Source of the DNA: an uncultured Duncaniella sp.
GTDB lineage: Bacteria; Bacteroidota; Bacteroidia; Bacteroidales; Muribaculaceae
Assembly: GCF_910577345.1 (NCBI RefSeq)
Contig: NZ_CAJTMT010000001.1
Span: 216,930-280,929 of the forward strand
Length of the DNA: 64,000 bases
Direction: 5' to 3'
Shown: positions 8,971 through 18,720 of the stretch, one piece after another
How the letters are laid out: the number at the start of each line of letters is the position of its first letter
Numbering within the stretch: the first letter of the stretch is position 1
Position numbers and translations under genes: made by a program
Notes under the pieces: model-generated
What the model was told of the DNA's origin: nothing
Databases searched by the model: none
The model's input: the letters and a program-made list of their open reading frames with translations, nothing else

Positions 8971-10991
8971 TACAGATTAACTTTGATTGTAGTGCCTTCG
9001 TTGACTTTCTTGGAGAGGACGCATTTATCACCCTTCATAACCCTGACATCCAGTTTATCTCCTGAAATACGGTTGACCTTGATGTCAAAGTCGGAATTGA
9101 AAGCGCGGACATGGTTGAGATTAGCATACTCCCATTCCTCCGGCAAGCGCGGAGTCATCTCGAACGACCGCAAGCCGGTGGGACGAATACCGAAAAGGCC
9201 TTCGGTAAAAATACGGCAATAGAGACCGCTTTCAGCCGAGAGATGGCGCTGATCACCTTCAGGCCATGCCTCGATCGCGTATGGGACATGGTCTCCGAGA
9301 AGACGGCGGTGGGAATAGTCTTTGAGGAAGCTTAGGCCCTTCTCTACCTCACCGGCTGCAATAGTGCCACGGAGGGCATAGAGTGTGGAGCGGTCCCAGA
9401 AGGTTTCCGTCCCGGCTTGTGTGAGAAGACCATCGGCAGTCCACAAGCGTGGGGAAAAGAGTGCATCAATGGTTCCTTTCGCACGATCATTTATTCCGAC
9501 TATGAGTGGCATACAAATCCAGGAACGAAGCACATCGTTACCATCATAGTAGCGATAGCTGTCAAAGCCTTCAATCTTATAACCGAAATGGTTTTCAATT
9601 GCCTCGCGGAGGGCTTTCGCCTGACGGCCATACTCCTTGAGTTTTGCGGACGGCTTGCCGAGTTCCTTTCCAAGATAGACTGCTGAGTTCAACGCATCAT
9701 AATAGAGGGTCGATGTGCAAAGGTTGGCATCTCCGGAAGGGAAACGGTTTTCAAGCTCATCGGAATTGGATGCGACAACTCCCTTATCGTTGAGCTTACG
9801 GTTACAGTATTCAAGACACCATTCAATGAGTGGCCACAGCTCTTCCGCCTCTGCCTTATTGCCACGGGCAAGAGCATAGCGGGCAGCACCGTAGGCAATC
9901 ATCGCACCGTCGCCACGATCCTTGGCTCCATGCCAGAAGCTGACACCTTCCGAGATGATTGAACTTGGAATGGGGCGATATTCGTCGTTCATGTAACGTG
10001 CGAAATGCCGGAATGAATTCAGGGCCGACTGATTGCCGATTTCATAACCGAGGAAGGGGAAGAAGGGGTTGATATATTCAGCCTGATCATTAGCCCACAC
10101 GGCAGCATAGTATGCCTCTCCACCGGGACCGTGCATCAGACCACCTTTGGTGTTATAGATACTCTCCGCACCACGGGTCTTGGCGAAAGCAAACATGGTG
10201 TTGAGAGTAGTGTCAGGGGTCTCAAGCACGAGATTTCCATGCCACTGGTCAATCAAAGCCCGCCGTGCAGCCCTCTCGGTTTCCGGAGAAATCCGCGAGA
10301 AGGCGGAATCACCGGCTTTACGTCCTGAGAATACGGCAAAGAAATCAAGCGATTTGCCGGGTTGAACCTCAAACATACCGTTCTTTGAAAGCGAACCTTC
10401 GATTACATAGCTTCCGTAGACACCTTTCTCCTCGGGTGTTGTGTAGCGCACGTTCCAATCCGGCACACGCATCGTCAGCACGCGGTCGGTATTGTTAGTG
10501 AATTTATATTCTTCTATGTAGTAAGCTTGATTGGTCGACGGATACATGGTTCTGGTGAGCGATACGGCATCCTTATCCTTTTTGCGACGGTAAACGGTAC
10601 TGAATGTGCTGTTTACCGTCATAATACCGTCGAAATTGATGTCGCTGACCTTCTCATCAGTCAAAGTAAGATCGTCGATTGTCACCATCCCGGGGATATT
10701 GACATCAAAACGTTGTTTGAGATTGTTTTGTGTCTTGTTGGGGTTCATGCGGAGCATGGGGAACACGAGACTGCGATTGATGCGGAAGGAACTGTCGGCA
10801 TTCACACCGTAGCGAAGCACAACCGAAAGTTTCATGCCGCTGAGTTCGACATGGTCCTGATGTGGCACATCATCCTTGATAGTCCAATTTATGGAACCAT
10901 CATTATTGATACCCCAACGGTCTCCTGCAGCGTTTATGCAGGGAGCGAGACTTGTCAGGAACAAAGCTGCTGATATAATTCTGTATTTCAT
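8970..10991 (-). CDS. Secreted six-hairpin ((alpha/alpha)6) glycosidase-like protein, family not recognised
   Basis: The protein has 673 residues with a signal peptide (about 1-21). The layout is a beta-sandwich N-terminal domain (about 22-240), an (alpha/alpha)6 barrel (about 250-590) and a small C-terminal sheet. The barrel has GPGGEAYYAAVWANDQAEY, WHGAKDRGDGAMIAYGAAR and SNSDELENRFPSGDANL, in which acidic residues sit where GH78-like and related six-hairpin enzymes have catalytic acids. I cannot assign a CAZy family. Four bases separate it from the GH36 stop codon and the next gene overlaps it by one base, so it sits in a tight GH31-GH36-this-DUF4861 run. A role in trimming uronic-acid or galactose-bearing oligosaccharides is inference. 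Confidence 0.7.
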   Translation of the reverse strand: MKYRIISAALFLTSLAPCINAAGDRWGINNDGSINWTIKDDVPHQDHVELSGMKLSVVLRYGVNADSSFRINRSLVFPMLRMNPNKTQNNLKQRFDVNIPGMVTIDDLTLTDEKVSDINFDGIMTVNSTFSTVYRRKKDKDAVSLTRTMYPSTNQAYYIEEYKFTNNTDRVLTMRVPDWNVRYTTPEEKGVYGSYVIEGSLSKNGMFEVQPGKSLDFFAVFSGRKAGDSAFSRISPETERAARRALIDQWHGNLVLETPDTTLNTMFAFAKTRGAESIYNTKGGLMHGPGGEAYYAAVWANDQAEYINPFFPFLGYEIGNQSALNSFRHFARYMNDEYRPIPSSIISEGVSFWHGAKDRGDGAMIAYGAARYALARGNKAEAEELWPLIEWCLEYCNRKLNDKGVVASNSDELENRFPSGDANLCTSTLYYDALNSAVYLGKELGKPSAKLKEYGRQAKALREAIENHFGYKIEGFDSYRYYDGNDVLRSWICMPLIVGINDRAKGTIDALFSPRLWTADGLLTQAGTETFWDRSTLYALRGTIAAGEVEKGLSFLKDYSHRRLLGDHVPYAIEAWPEGDQRHLSAESGLYCRIFTEGLFGIRPTGLRSFEMTPRLPEEWEYANLNHVRAFNSDFDIKVNRISGDKLDVRVMKGDKCVLSKKVNEGTTIKVNL

Positions 10992-10995
10992 GTCT

Positions 10996-13152
10996 TTAAA
11001 TAGATTTTAATTCCAGGACTGCACTTTCAAACTGTTTGGCCAAGGGGTTGGAGAGTCCCTCTTCCATCAATTGGCGGCCTGAAAACGTAAGGTTGTTATC
11101 AAATTTTGACTTCTCACCTTCGGGAAGGTTTAGTTCCGTAACAGTATATTTTTTGTCTGTATCCAGACCGGTGAATTTTACGGAGGGCACGTTTCCATCC
11201 TCGGTCTGATAGAGGAAAACGACAGCACTCTCCTTATCCGGAGCTACATAACTGAGGGCTGCAAGCGGTGTCTCGTAGGGAGATACAAGACGGTGGAGCT
11301 CACCTTCCATTATGAGACTGCGGATTTTGGTCTTATAAAGTCTGACACCTTCGGCAAGCTGCGCGCGCTCAGCGTCAGTCGCACGGTCAATGGCCAGGTC
11401 AATACCGAATGCACCGCTCATGGCCACGTCAATCGCAAGTTTAAGATGACGCTTACCCATGCGTGTCACATGAGCCGACATGGTTTTAGCAGGGAAGAAA
11501 TGGCTGAAACCCCATTGAATTTTGATGCGGTCGAGAGGATCGGTGTTGTCGCTCGGCCAAAAGGAATGGAAATACTGCATCGAACCATAGTCGACACGGC
11601 CGGAACCACCGGAACAGAGCATGGCCATGACATCAGGATAACCGGATGCGAAACGATCCATAAGACTGTAGAGATTGTTGTTGTAGCCAATCAACAGGTG
11701 GCTCTGTCGGGAGGGTGTCAGATAGGTGGAACCGGGTTGCGTGACATATCGGTTGCAATCCCATTTGACGTATGAAATATCCTTGCTTGGCGAAAGTGTT
11801 TTGTCGATAATCTCCCACTCATAGAATTGCACTTCCGGACGCGTAAGGTCAAGGATTTCCTGATGACGTCCTAAAATAGGTTCACGTTTCTGCTGGGTAA
11901 TGATCCATTCGGGATGCTCATTGTATAGACGACTGTTCGGATTGACCATTTCAGGTTCAAGCCAGATACCGAAGCCCACATTACGCTTGATTGCCTGCTT
12001 CGCAAGGTGTGCAAGACCATTGGGGAGTTTTTTTGCCGAGGGTTCCCAATCGCCCAATCCGTGCTTGTCATCGTCACGGGAATACTCACCGTTGCCAAAC
12101 CAACCGTCATCAAGCAGGAAGAGCTCTGCTCCGATTTTATTGGCATCTTCAAAAAGTGCCACGAGTCGCTTCTCATCGAAATCGCAGTGTGTAGCCTCCC
12201 AGTTGTTGAGGATGATGGGGCGATCTTTTTTCGGATCGCGTATGGAATGAGAGTCGGCCCAACGGTGGAAGTTGCGGCTGGTCGCACCCTTACCCTTATC
12301 GCTGTAGGTCCAGAGGATGGCAGGAGTGGTGAATGTCTCACCACGTTCAAGATTATAGTGTGCACCGACGGGATTGATACCTGTGAGCACTCGAAGATTG
12401 TTGTTCCAATCCACCTCAAAAGCCAGTTGGAAACTTCCTGCCCATTTCAGCGATGCGGCAAAAGTTTTGCCCTCGTTTTCCCTTGCACATCCGTCACAGG
12501 AAAGCAGAAATGAGGGGATACGGAACTGATTTGCGCGTACACCGAGTTTCGAGTCAAGCACTTTGATGCCTTCCGAAAGCATTTCTTCCTTCATGGTTGC
12601 CTCATGCTTATAGCTACCGCAGAACTGTGTGAGCCAATACTCCTTTGCCTTAATGATTGGAGAAGCGGAAGCGTATTTATACAACACAACCTTTCCTCCT
12701 CGTTCATCATGACGGAGAGTGTTCCAGATTTCCATCATTGAGTTTTCCGGATAGCATCTCACATAGATGTCGACATAAAATTTATATGCCGGATCGCTCA
12801 TTGAAATCACTGTCTGATTCACACCGTCTCCAATCTGCTCATTTCTGTGGCTTATATAGTTGAGATCGGTGGAGGTGTTGCCATCCGTATGGGTCGCCTG
12901 TATGGCAGCTTCCGTTATCACGCCATTGCCATAACATGGAAGAAACTCCATCTCTCTGCTCGGAAGTTTCTCCGGAACCTTAATTTCAGCTTCCGAATCC
13001 CCGAATTCGAGTTGATACAATCTGTCATCCTCTCCGACCATGAGTGTGAGCTTCATGTCGCCGGACGGGATTTCAATGATTTTCTTGGCAATCCCCTGAG
13101 CTGAGGAGCCGAAAGCTATCAATGTTAAAAATAATCCTAATAATTTTTTCAT
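10996..13152 (-). CDS. GH36 alpha-galactosidase
   Basis: GH36 retaining alpha-galactosidases release terminal alpha-D-galactose. The 718-residue protein has a signal peptide and the full family layout: N-terminal beta-supersandwich (about 25-300), catalytic barrel (about 310-640) and C-terminal sheet. The motifs LFLLDDGWFG, YVKWDCNR (nucleophile D465) and CSGGSGRVDYG (acid/base D521) are intact. The gene begins one base after the GH31 stop codon. Together with the GH97, it gives the locus two alpha-galactosidase candidates of different fold families, suggesting galactose in two linkages or on two oligosaccharide types. Confidence 0.96.
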   Translation of the reverse strand: MKKLLGLFLTLIAFGSSAQGIAKKIIEIPSGDMKLTLMVGEDDRLYQLEFGDSEAEIKVPEKLPSREMEFLPCYGNGVITEAAIQATHTDGNTSTDLNYISHRNEQIGDGVNQTVISMSDPAYKFYVDIYVRCYPENSMMEIWNTLRHDERGGKVVLYKYASASPIIKAKEYWLTQFCGSYKHEATMKEEMLSEGIKVLDSKLGVRANQFRIPSFLLSCDGCARENEGKTFAASLKWAGSFQLAFEVDWNNNLRVLTGINPVGAHYNLERGETFTTPAILWTYSDKGKGATSRNFHRWADSHSIRDPKKDRPIILNNWEATHCDFDEKRLVALFEDANKIGAELFLLDDGWFGNGEYSRDDDKHGLGDWEPSAKKLPNGLAHLAKQAIKRNVGFGIWLEPEMVNPNSRLYNEHPEWIITQQKREPILGRHQEILDLTRPEVQFYEWEIIDKTLSPSKDISYVKWDCNRYVTQPGSTYLTPSRQSHLLIGYNNNLYSLMDRFASGYPDVMAMLCSGGSGRVDYGSMQYFHSFWPSDNTDPLDRIKIQWGFSHFFPAKTMSAHVTRMGKRHLKLAIDVAMSGAFGIDLAIDRATDAERAQLAEGVRLYKTKIRSLIMEGELHRLVSPYETPLAALSYVAPDKESAVVFLYQTEDGNVPSVKFTGLDTDKKYTVTELNLPEGEKSKFDNNLTFSGRQLMEEGLSNPLAKQFESAVLELKSI

Positions 13153-13153
13153 A

Positions 13154-15292
13154 TCAGTTTTGAGTCATGAATTTCCAACTAACTTTGCCTATATTATCCG
13201 GCTTACCCTTGACAGCTTTAGAGATGGAGCCCTGCAACTTGCCGTTTTTAGCCCTTATCACCTTAATGTCACGCCAAGAGTAGTCGCCATTCTCGTAGCC
13301 GAAAGTCTCACCGTCATCATCATAGAGGCGGTAAGAGCCATCAGACTTGCCATAGTGGCGGATTTCGAGGTCAAATTTCTCGCCGGCTTTCGGTGCATGA
13401 AGACGCGGAGAGGTCATGGGTATAATCGCTCCGTCTTTCACATATACCGGTATCCGGTCAAGACCCGGAGTCACTTCTATCGTCTCTCCGTTGCCTGCAT
13501 ATTCTCCTGTATAGAAATCATACCAGTCACCCGCAGGGAGAATCACCTTACGCGAGGTCTCACCAACAAACATCGGAGCTACAAGCAGATATTCCCCGGC
13601 CATATATTGGTCCTTAATCTCTTTCGTGACGGCCTCCAGATAGGGATTGTCGTTAAGACTTGCCTCCTTAAGTTCATTGATGGCTGAGGCTGTGAATCCC
13701 GGTTCAAGATTCATGGCACGGAAAGGGGGAATACCGTCGAAATGATAGCGGGCAAATTCACTGTACCAATACGGCATCATTTGCATACGCAGCATTGCAT
13801 ATTCCCTTATCCGGTCCGAAACTTCCGGAAATGACCAGGGTTTTGTGCCGCTTGCCCACGCATTAATCATTGCCATCGGTGAGAATACGACCGACTGGAA
13901 TCGGCGCAACCATTCTTCGGGAGTTGTGGAGTTGCGGACTTCAGGGGTCCACAACACTCCTGAAAAACCTGAGTTGATAAGCGCAGTGATGAAATCCTTG
14001 TGGCTATAGTAATCATTATAGATGACATACGGGAATGAGCTTCCACCTCCGTTGGAACCACGGACAAGACCGAAGGTTCTCTTGTTCATGGCATGGAAGA
14101 GATCGTTCGTGGTACGCTGCACCCACAACCCGTAGGTCTGTCGCATTTGCTCGGCAGCCACACCGGAAGGGAAGGTCGCTACATCGGGCCAAAGATACCT
14201 GTCATAGCCATCTATCTCATCAATTTTAAAACCACTCACTCCTATGTCGAGATGTTCTTTCTGAAGCTTATCCTTCCATATCTTTCGAGCGGAGGCTGTA
14301 GCAAAATCCGGAACTATACCGCACCAGACAGTGTGGGAACCGGTATGAGGATAGATTTCGTCATAAATTTTGGAATCAGGCGAAATATAGGGATTGGTCC
14401 ATAAATTGATTCTGACATTCCGCTTGTCCATTTCATTTATAAAGATTACTGGGTCGGGATAACGTGTGGAGTCCCATTCGAGCGTACAGGGATAGGCACG
14501 GCTCTGCCAACCGGGTTCAAGGCCTATGAAATCGAGCGGAAAGCCATTTTTCTCAAAGTCATCCGCTTCGGCAATCACCGTCTCTGCATCATAAAGTTTC
14601 TGGGTGCGCTGAGTGAAACCCAGACCCCAACGCGGTGGCAATGTTCCGCCACCACACAAGAGATTGTAGCGACGTATGGCATCCATTGCCGTGGGACCGC
14701 CTATAACATAAATCTCCGCTCCCTCTGCAGGCACAAGAATCGAGACAGCGTCCGAATAGGGATTTGCCGTCCATGTTTTGTCCAGATTGCGATCCTTGGC
14801 TTCGGGTGCATCCGGACTATCCTTCCGCGCACCTGACCCGGCATAGACGGTGAGATAACGTGCGGAATTGATGAAGACACCATAACCGTTGCTCGAAACG
14901 TAGAACGGAACAGGCGCATGAGTGCGACCGGTGTCCTTACCACCGTAGTGATCCACATGGAGATTGAGAATCTTCCCCCGCTGATGGACAGTCTGGAAAT
15001 TAAGTCCGAAACCATATAGTTGCTCGTCCCTGTCAAGAGGAATGCGTATATACGTTTTGCCATCGACTATTTCCCACTTGATGCTGTCGGCAAACGCGGG
15101 GAGCGTTGTTTCAGGCAGGCGGCTGAAGCCTTCGCTTAAAGGAGCGCATCCGGCAACCGACAGGAGGTTGTATTCCTCCGGCGTGCCTGCGTTGGTCCGC
15201 CATACACCCGGCTCAATCTGCTCCCAGGTGATTCCGGCCAATGCCGAGAGGGCGGTAAGTCCGAAAGTAAATATGCTGAATAGTTTTTTCAT
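13154..15292 (-). CDS. GH31 alpha-glycosidase
   Basis: The start chosen is ATG 15292, which opens on the signal peptide MKKLFSIFTF; a longer reading from 15313 adds seven residues. The protein has about 712 residues: N-terminal beta-sandwich, barrel with the nucleophile motif GFKIDEIDG (Asp at about 358), an acid/base region GVLWTPEVRN, and C-terminal sheets. GH31 covers alpha-glucosidase, alpha-xylosidase, alpha-galactosidase and others. The KIDE nucleophile motif in place of the common W-x-D-x-N-E, and the TPEVR motif, are features of divergent Bacteroidetes GH31 members, so I do not name the sugar. The gene lies 29 bases after the GH28 gene and one base before GH36. Confidence 0.92.
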   Translation of the reverse strand: MKKLFSIFTFGLTALSALAGITWEQIEPGVWRTNAGTPEEYNLLSVAGCAPLSEGFSRLPETTLPAFADSIKWEIVDGKTYIRIPLDRDEQLYGFGLNFQTVHQRGKILNLHVDHYGGKDTGRTHAPVPFYVSSNGYGVFINSARYLTVYAGSGARKDSPDAPEAKDRNLDKTWTANPYSDAVSILVPAEGAEIYVIGGPTAMDAIRRYNLLCGGGTLPPRWGLGFTQRTQKLYDAETVIAEADDFEKNGFPLDFIGLEPGWQSRAYPCTLEWDSTRYPDPVIFINEMDKRNVRINLWTNPYISPDSKIYDEIYPHTGSHTVWCGIVPDFATASARKIWKDKLQKEHLDIGVSGFKIDEIDGYDRYLWPDVATFPSGVAAEQMRQTYGLWVQRTTNDLFHAMNKRTFGLVRGSNGGGSSFPYVIYNDYYSHKDFITALINSGFSGVLWTPEVRNSTTPEEWLRRFQSVVFSPMAMINAWASGTKPWSFPEVSDRIREYAMLRMQMMPYWYSEFARYHFDGIPPFRAMNLEPGFTASAINELKEASLNDNPYLEAVTKEIKDQYMAGEYLLVAPMFVGETSRKVILPAGDWYDFYTGEYAGNGETIEVTPGLDRIPVYVKDGAIIPMTSPRLHAPKAGEKFDLEIRHYGKSDGSYRLYDDDGETFGYENGDYSWRDIKVIRAKNGKLQGSISKAVKGKPDNIGKVSWKFMTQN

Positions 15293-15321
15293 AAGATATG
15301 ATTGGTTTACCAAAAGTGTGG

Positions 15322-16692
15322 CTAATAGATTCTAATATCACCGTCCTCGCAGATTATTTCCGGACGGGCATCAGGTTTTTTAAGAAGGAATTTCACATTG
15401 CGGAGCGTAAGATTGCGGACATGACGGGCCCACAGTCCGTAAGCCGGAATTGTCGGACCGAAAGTCTTCACTTCCGGATACTGGTCAATGGCTTCCGGAA
15501 CTTGCACCTTAGCATCCTCGACGCTACCGTCGCCACGCAGTGTGATTGCAATGTTTTCAAGAGTAAGATTGGTTATGCAGTGTCCCGGAATACCGGTGAT
15601 GAGGATTCCGGATGGAGGTGTGAGCTGTGCGGTGTCTGCAGCGGCTGCAACTACATTACGGATGGTGACATTCTCGAAGGAACCGACCGGTTGCCGGATA
15701 TCCTCATTCTTTCTGAAAACATTGAGTCTTGCTCCGAGGCGCATCAACATTGGAGAGCGGACATTGTCCATGACAATATCTGAAATCTCTATATTTCTGA
15801 GATGGGCACCGTCGACACTGAAAAGTTTGATGCCGCCGTTGCGTGTGTCATAGATATAGCAATCTGAAATCTTGATGTCCTCAAAAGCAGCCATTGATTC
15901 GGTTCCAATCTTTATGCCTGCCTGATTGCTTTTCAGACGCATGTTGCTGACCCTTATATTGCTGCAGCTCATTTTTGACGAAGTTGTCTTGAAACACAAT
16001 GCATCATCACCGCTTTCAATATCACAATTGCTGATGCTGACATCACTGCAGCCGTCAATATCTATGCCGTCGTTATGAGCGACTCCCTTGCTGAGGATTT
16101 TCACGCCTTCAATCGTCAGGTTACGGCATTGGAAGTAGTGTGAAGTCCAGGCTCCCGCATATTTGAGAGTGACATCTTTCACCTTCACGCCATTGCATCT
16201 GACAACTCTGAAAAGGAAGGGACGGAGTCCCCAGCGGTCCTTTTCATGACGATTATCCTCTGCGATGTGACGGGCTTTGAGAGCTGAGCCCTGACCGTCA
16301 ATGACTCCCTTACCTGTCAAACCGATATTATTCGCATCAACTGCCACAAGGAGTGCCCGGCCGACTTCGATACCTAAGCCTTCAGTAAATGGATCGGGGT
16401 TGCTGTAGGCTTTGTAATCAGTCACACCGAGTATTGTCGCACCTTCCTCCAGATTGAGAGTGACATTATCCTTCAGCATGATGGTTGCCGAAAGATATGT
16501 CCCTGCAGGGACGGTAACTGTTCCCCCACCCGATGCCGTACATGCGTCAATAGCCCTCTGAATGGCTTTGGAGTCAATAGATTTACCATTGCCCTTGGCT
16601 CCGAAGGCCCGCACATTGCAGTCGGCTGCGTTGACGGACAGTGCAAATGCCAGATGCAGGATTAAAACTATGAATTTACGCATGGCCGTCAT
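15322..16692 (-). CDS. GH28-family beta-helix glycosidase, variant active site
   Basis: GH28 enzymes hydrolyse galacturonic-acid linkages in pectin and related polymers with inversion. The 456-residue protein has a signal peptide and a right-handed beta-helix opening with NVRAFGAKGNG and closing with GLWARHVRNLTLRNV. N207/D208 and D211 (HNDGIDID) and D229/D230 (SGDDALCFK) correspond to the usual acids. The classic GHG and RIK motifs are not present; at that place the protein has AGIKIGTES. This suggests an exo-acting or non-polygalacturonase specificity. The start codon overlaps the DUF362 stop as ATGA; a second start, ATG 16683, opens straight on the hydrophobic signal segment and is equally likely. 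Confidence 0.88.
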   Translation of the reverse strand: MTAMRKFIVLILHLAFALSVNAADCNVRAFGAKGNGKSIDSKAIQRAIDACTASGGGTVTVPAGTYLSATIMLKDNVTLNLEEGATILGVTDYKAYSNPDPFTEGLGIEVGRALLVAVDANNIGLTGKGVIDGQGSALKARHIAEDNRHEKDRWGLRPFLFRVVRCNGVKVKDVTLKYAGAWTSHYFQCRNLTIEGVKILSKGVAHNDGIDIDGCSDVSISNCDIESGDDALCFKTTSSKMSCSNIRVSNMRLKSNQAGIKIGTESMAAFEDIKISDCYIYDTRNGGIKLFSVDGAHLRNIEISDIVMDNVRSPMLMRLGARLNVFRKNEDIRQPVGSFENVTIRNVVAAAADTAQLTPPSGILITGIPGHCITNLTLENIAITLRGDGSVEDAKVQVPEAIDQYPEVKTFGPTIPAYGLWARHVRNLTLRNVKFLLKKPDARPEIICEDGDIRIY

Positions 16693-18620
16693 TTGTTTTC
16701 AGTCGCAAGCGACAGATAATTGATATTGTTGCCCCTGCGGCCCTGCATTTCATAGCGGAGCGTATGGCGTCCGGCAGTAAGGTGCAACGGGAAATAGAAT
16801 TCCTTGGGTGTATTCTCCGATACGGTGCTGAGGAAGCCGAAATTCTCAGTTACGAGTTTGCCGTCGATATAGATAAACGCAGGCACAGGGTCCTTTCCAA
16901 CATAGTTCGCCACGAGATAGTAGTCACCCGTCTTCGGAACATTTATTTCCCAAGTAGCGGTATTGCTCTGCTTGGTGCGTTCACCCGACAGAACGAGCTG
17001 TCCCTTTTCATTAAGCAGGAAAGTGCCGTCGAGTTTGGCTTTGGCCGGTTTCATCCGGGTTGTCTCCTTCAGATTGCGGACTTTGAGAGTTTGGCTAATC
17101 TCGCGTCCGTTATTGTCTATGGCAGTAAGGGCGTAATCAGTAGTCGCGTTGTTGTTAACTGTCATTGACTGACTGTTCTTGACTTTCTTGCCATTGAGAT
17201 AGACTTCCGCTGCATTTGACACATTCCATCCAAGTGTCACCTTTCCCTTACCATAGATTGCAGGTGCATCGGCATAGAAATATTCTATCGCACCACGTTT
17301 GTCGTCAAGTGGCACCTGATAAAGTTCAATACCGAAACCGGTTCCAAGGTTACGGGTATATTGCTTATCTATCGGATTGTTCCAATGCTCATGTACGCCG
17401 AGACTACCCTCCGAGGCTCCAATATATTTTGTTCCCGAAGGAGGATTTGAAATATTGGCCGCTTCATGGAGGAAATTGTCAGCGTAGGCTGTGAGCGGCA
17501 GTTCGGAATTTATGAAGTCGAGAACGACCGACTCAATCGCTACTTGATCATTGGACGCAAGGAAACTCGATGTCCAACCGTTATTGAAGGGCGGATTCTT
17601 GAACTTCACGGCCTGACCATTGTGTTTGGGATTGACATACATCGCATCGACGATATAAACGAGGGTGTTGCCTCCGAAATATTTATTGGACATGAGATCG
17701 ACAATACTGTTGTAGGAACCGTTCTTGCCATTGCGGTGTGCCGACCAATCACGGATTGAGAAATGGAGAGCCGAACAATTTTTGAGCGAGCCGAACTGAT
17801 TCTTGCCTGTACAAGTGATGCCCGTCTGACCTGCACCATCCTTCCAGTCCTTTGTCGGGGTTGAATGGCGCTTCATAAGGGCCATGTTTATCATATAGTC
17901 CGCCTCGTAGGCCGCACGGGCAATCGCACCGGCATCCGGATTTGTGATTTCTGCCGAATAAGCAACCGCTCCGGGGACGAAACCGCCCCAATTCTGGTAG
18001 ACTACATCCGGATACAGCGGTTCGACATAATTGTAGACAGCCGATATGCCTCTGCGCTGAGCATCATAGATAGTGATGTCTTTCTGAGCAACCCCCATCA
18101 CATCGACAAGCTGATGGAGAAGTGCATAGACCGACTGTGGCGTGGCATCAATAATGTTGGTGCCACCATTGTCATTGAGATTAATCTTGATGGCTATCTT
18201 TTCACCGGGCTTGTAGCCGGTCTTACCTTTGCCATGCTTCTCGTTGAACACTTCAAACAATTCATTCCACGCATCCTTGATATTATCTTGATTCGTAAGG
18301 TTGATTATCACCCCCTCCATCAAATCGTTTACACGGGTCTGACTGTTGTTGTCCGCATCGGAATACAGACCTGTCCGCCCGTCCCATGCAGCCGCTTTGG
18401 AATCGTAAGCCCATGTGACGCGACCGGGATGAATTCCACGGGCAACCCCCATAGGTGTATTCGGTGCATCAATGGGAGTGAAGAGACCCATATCGCTCCC
18501 CTTGTCATCCTGCATGGCAACTGTCTGGGCATACATTTGTGATGATGGAAGTACCATGACTGTGGACATGAGTCCGCTGAGCAAGGAGAGGCGGAGACTT
18601 TTGAAAAATAGATTTTCCAT
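16689..18620 (-). CDS. Exported DUF362 protein with C-terminal beta-sandwich modules
   Basis: The protein has 643 residues: signal peptide (about 1-32), DUF362 domain (about 38-440), an Ig-like segment (about 455-517) and a carbohydrate-binding-like sandwich (about 530-640). The function of DUF362 is not established. This copy has no CxxCxxC ferredoxin-type cluster, unlike many DUF362 proteins that carry 4Fe-4S domains. Motifs [45 protein letters not shown] and [19 protein letters not shown] are nearly repeated in the C-terminal part of the gene upstream (18788-22792), so the two are paralogues. Its own -7 box follows a terminator, so it opens a new transcription unit, with the GH28 gene overlapping its stop codon. 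I infer a periplasmic or surface enzyme acting on a uronic-acid glycan. Confidence 0.85.
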   Translation of the reverse strand: MENLFFKSLRLSLLSGLMSTVMVLPSSQMYAQTVAMQDDKGSDMGLFTPIDAPNTPMGVARGIHPGRVTWAYDSKAAAWDGRTGLYSDADNNSQTRVNDLMEGVIINLTNQDNIKDAWNELFEVFNEKHGKGKTGYKPGEKIAIKINLNDNGGTNIIDATPQSVYALLHQLVDVMGVAQKDITIYDAQRRGISAVYNYVEPLYPDVVYQNWGGFVPGAVAYSAEITNPDAGAIARAAYEADYMINMALMKRHSTPTKDWKDGAGQTGITCTGKNQFGSLKNCSALHFSIRDWSAHRNGKNGSYNSIVDLMSNKYFGGNTLVYIVDAMYVNPKHNGQAVKFKNPPFNNGWTSSFLASNDQVAIESVVLDFINSELPLTAYADNFLHEAANISNPPSGTKYIGASEGSLGVHEHWNNPIDKQYTRNLGTGFGIELYQVPLDDKRGAIEYFYADAPAIYGKGKVTLGWNVSNAAEVYLNGKKVKNSQSMTVNNNATTDYALTAIDNNGREISQTLKVRNLKETTRMKPAKAKLDGTFLLNEKGQLVLSGERTKQSNTATWEINVPKTGDYYLVANYVGKDPVPAFIYIDGKLVTENFGFLSTVSENTPKEFYFPLHLTAGRHTLRYEMQGRRGNNINYLSLATENK

Positions 18621-18648
18621 GTATCGTGATTTAGTTTATTATCTGACG

Positions 18649-18656
18649 CAAAATTA
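18649..18656 (-). promoter_or_regulatory. Possible -7 box for the DUF362-GH28-GH31-GH36 unit
   Basis: On the minus strand this reads TAATTTTG, matching TAnnTTTG, 28 bases before the ATG at 18620 and downstream of the terminator at 18721-18748. The -33 element is not clear. Confidence 0.45.
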
Positions 18657-18720
18657 TGGAAATCGGCAACTTGGCATTTTCATTATTATTTCAAAAGCTA
18701 TAAGAAATATATCCTTATAC

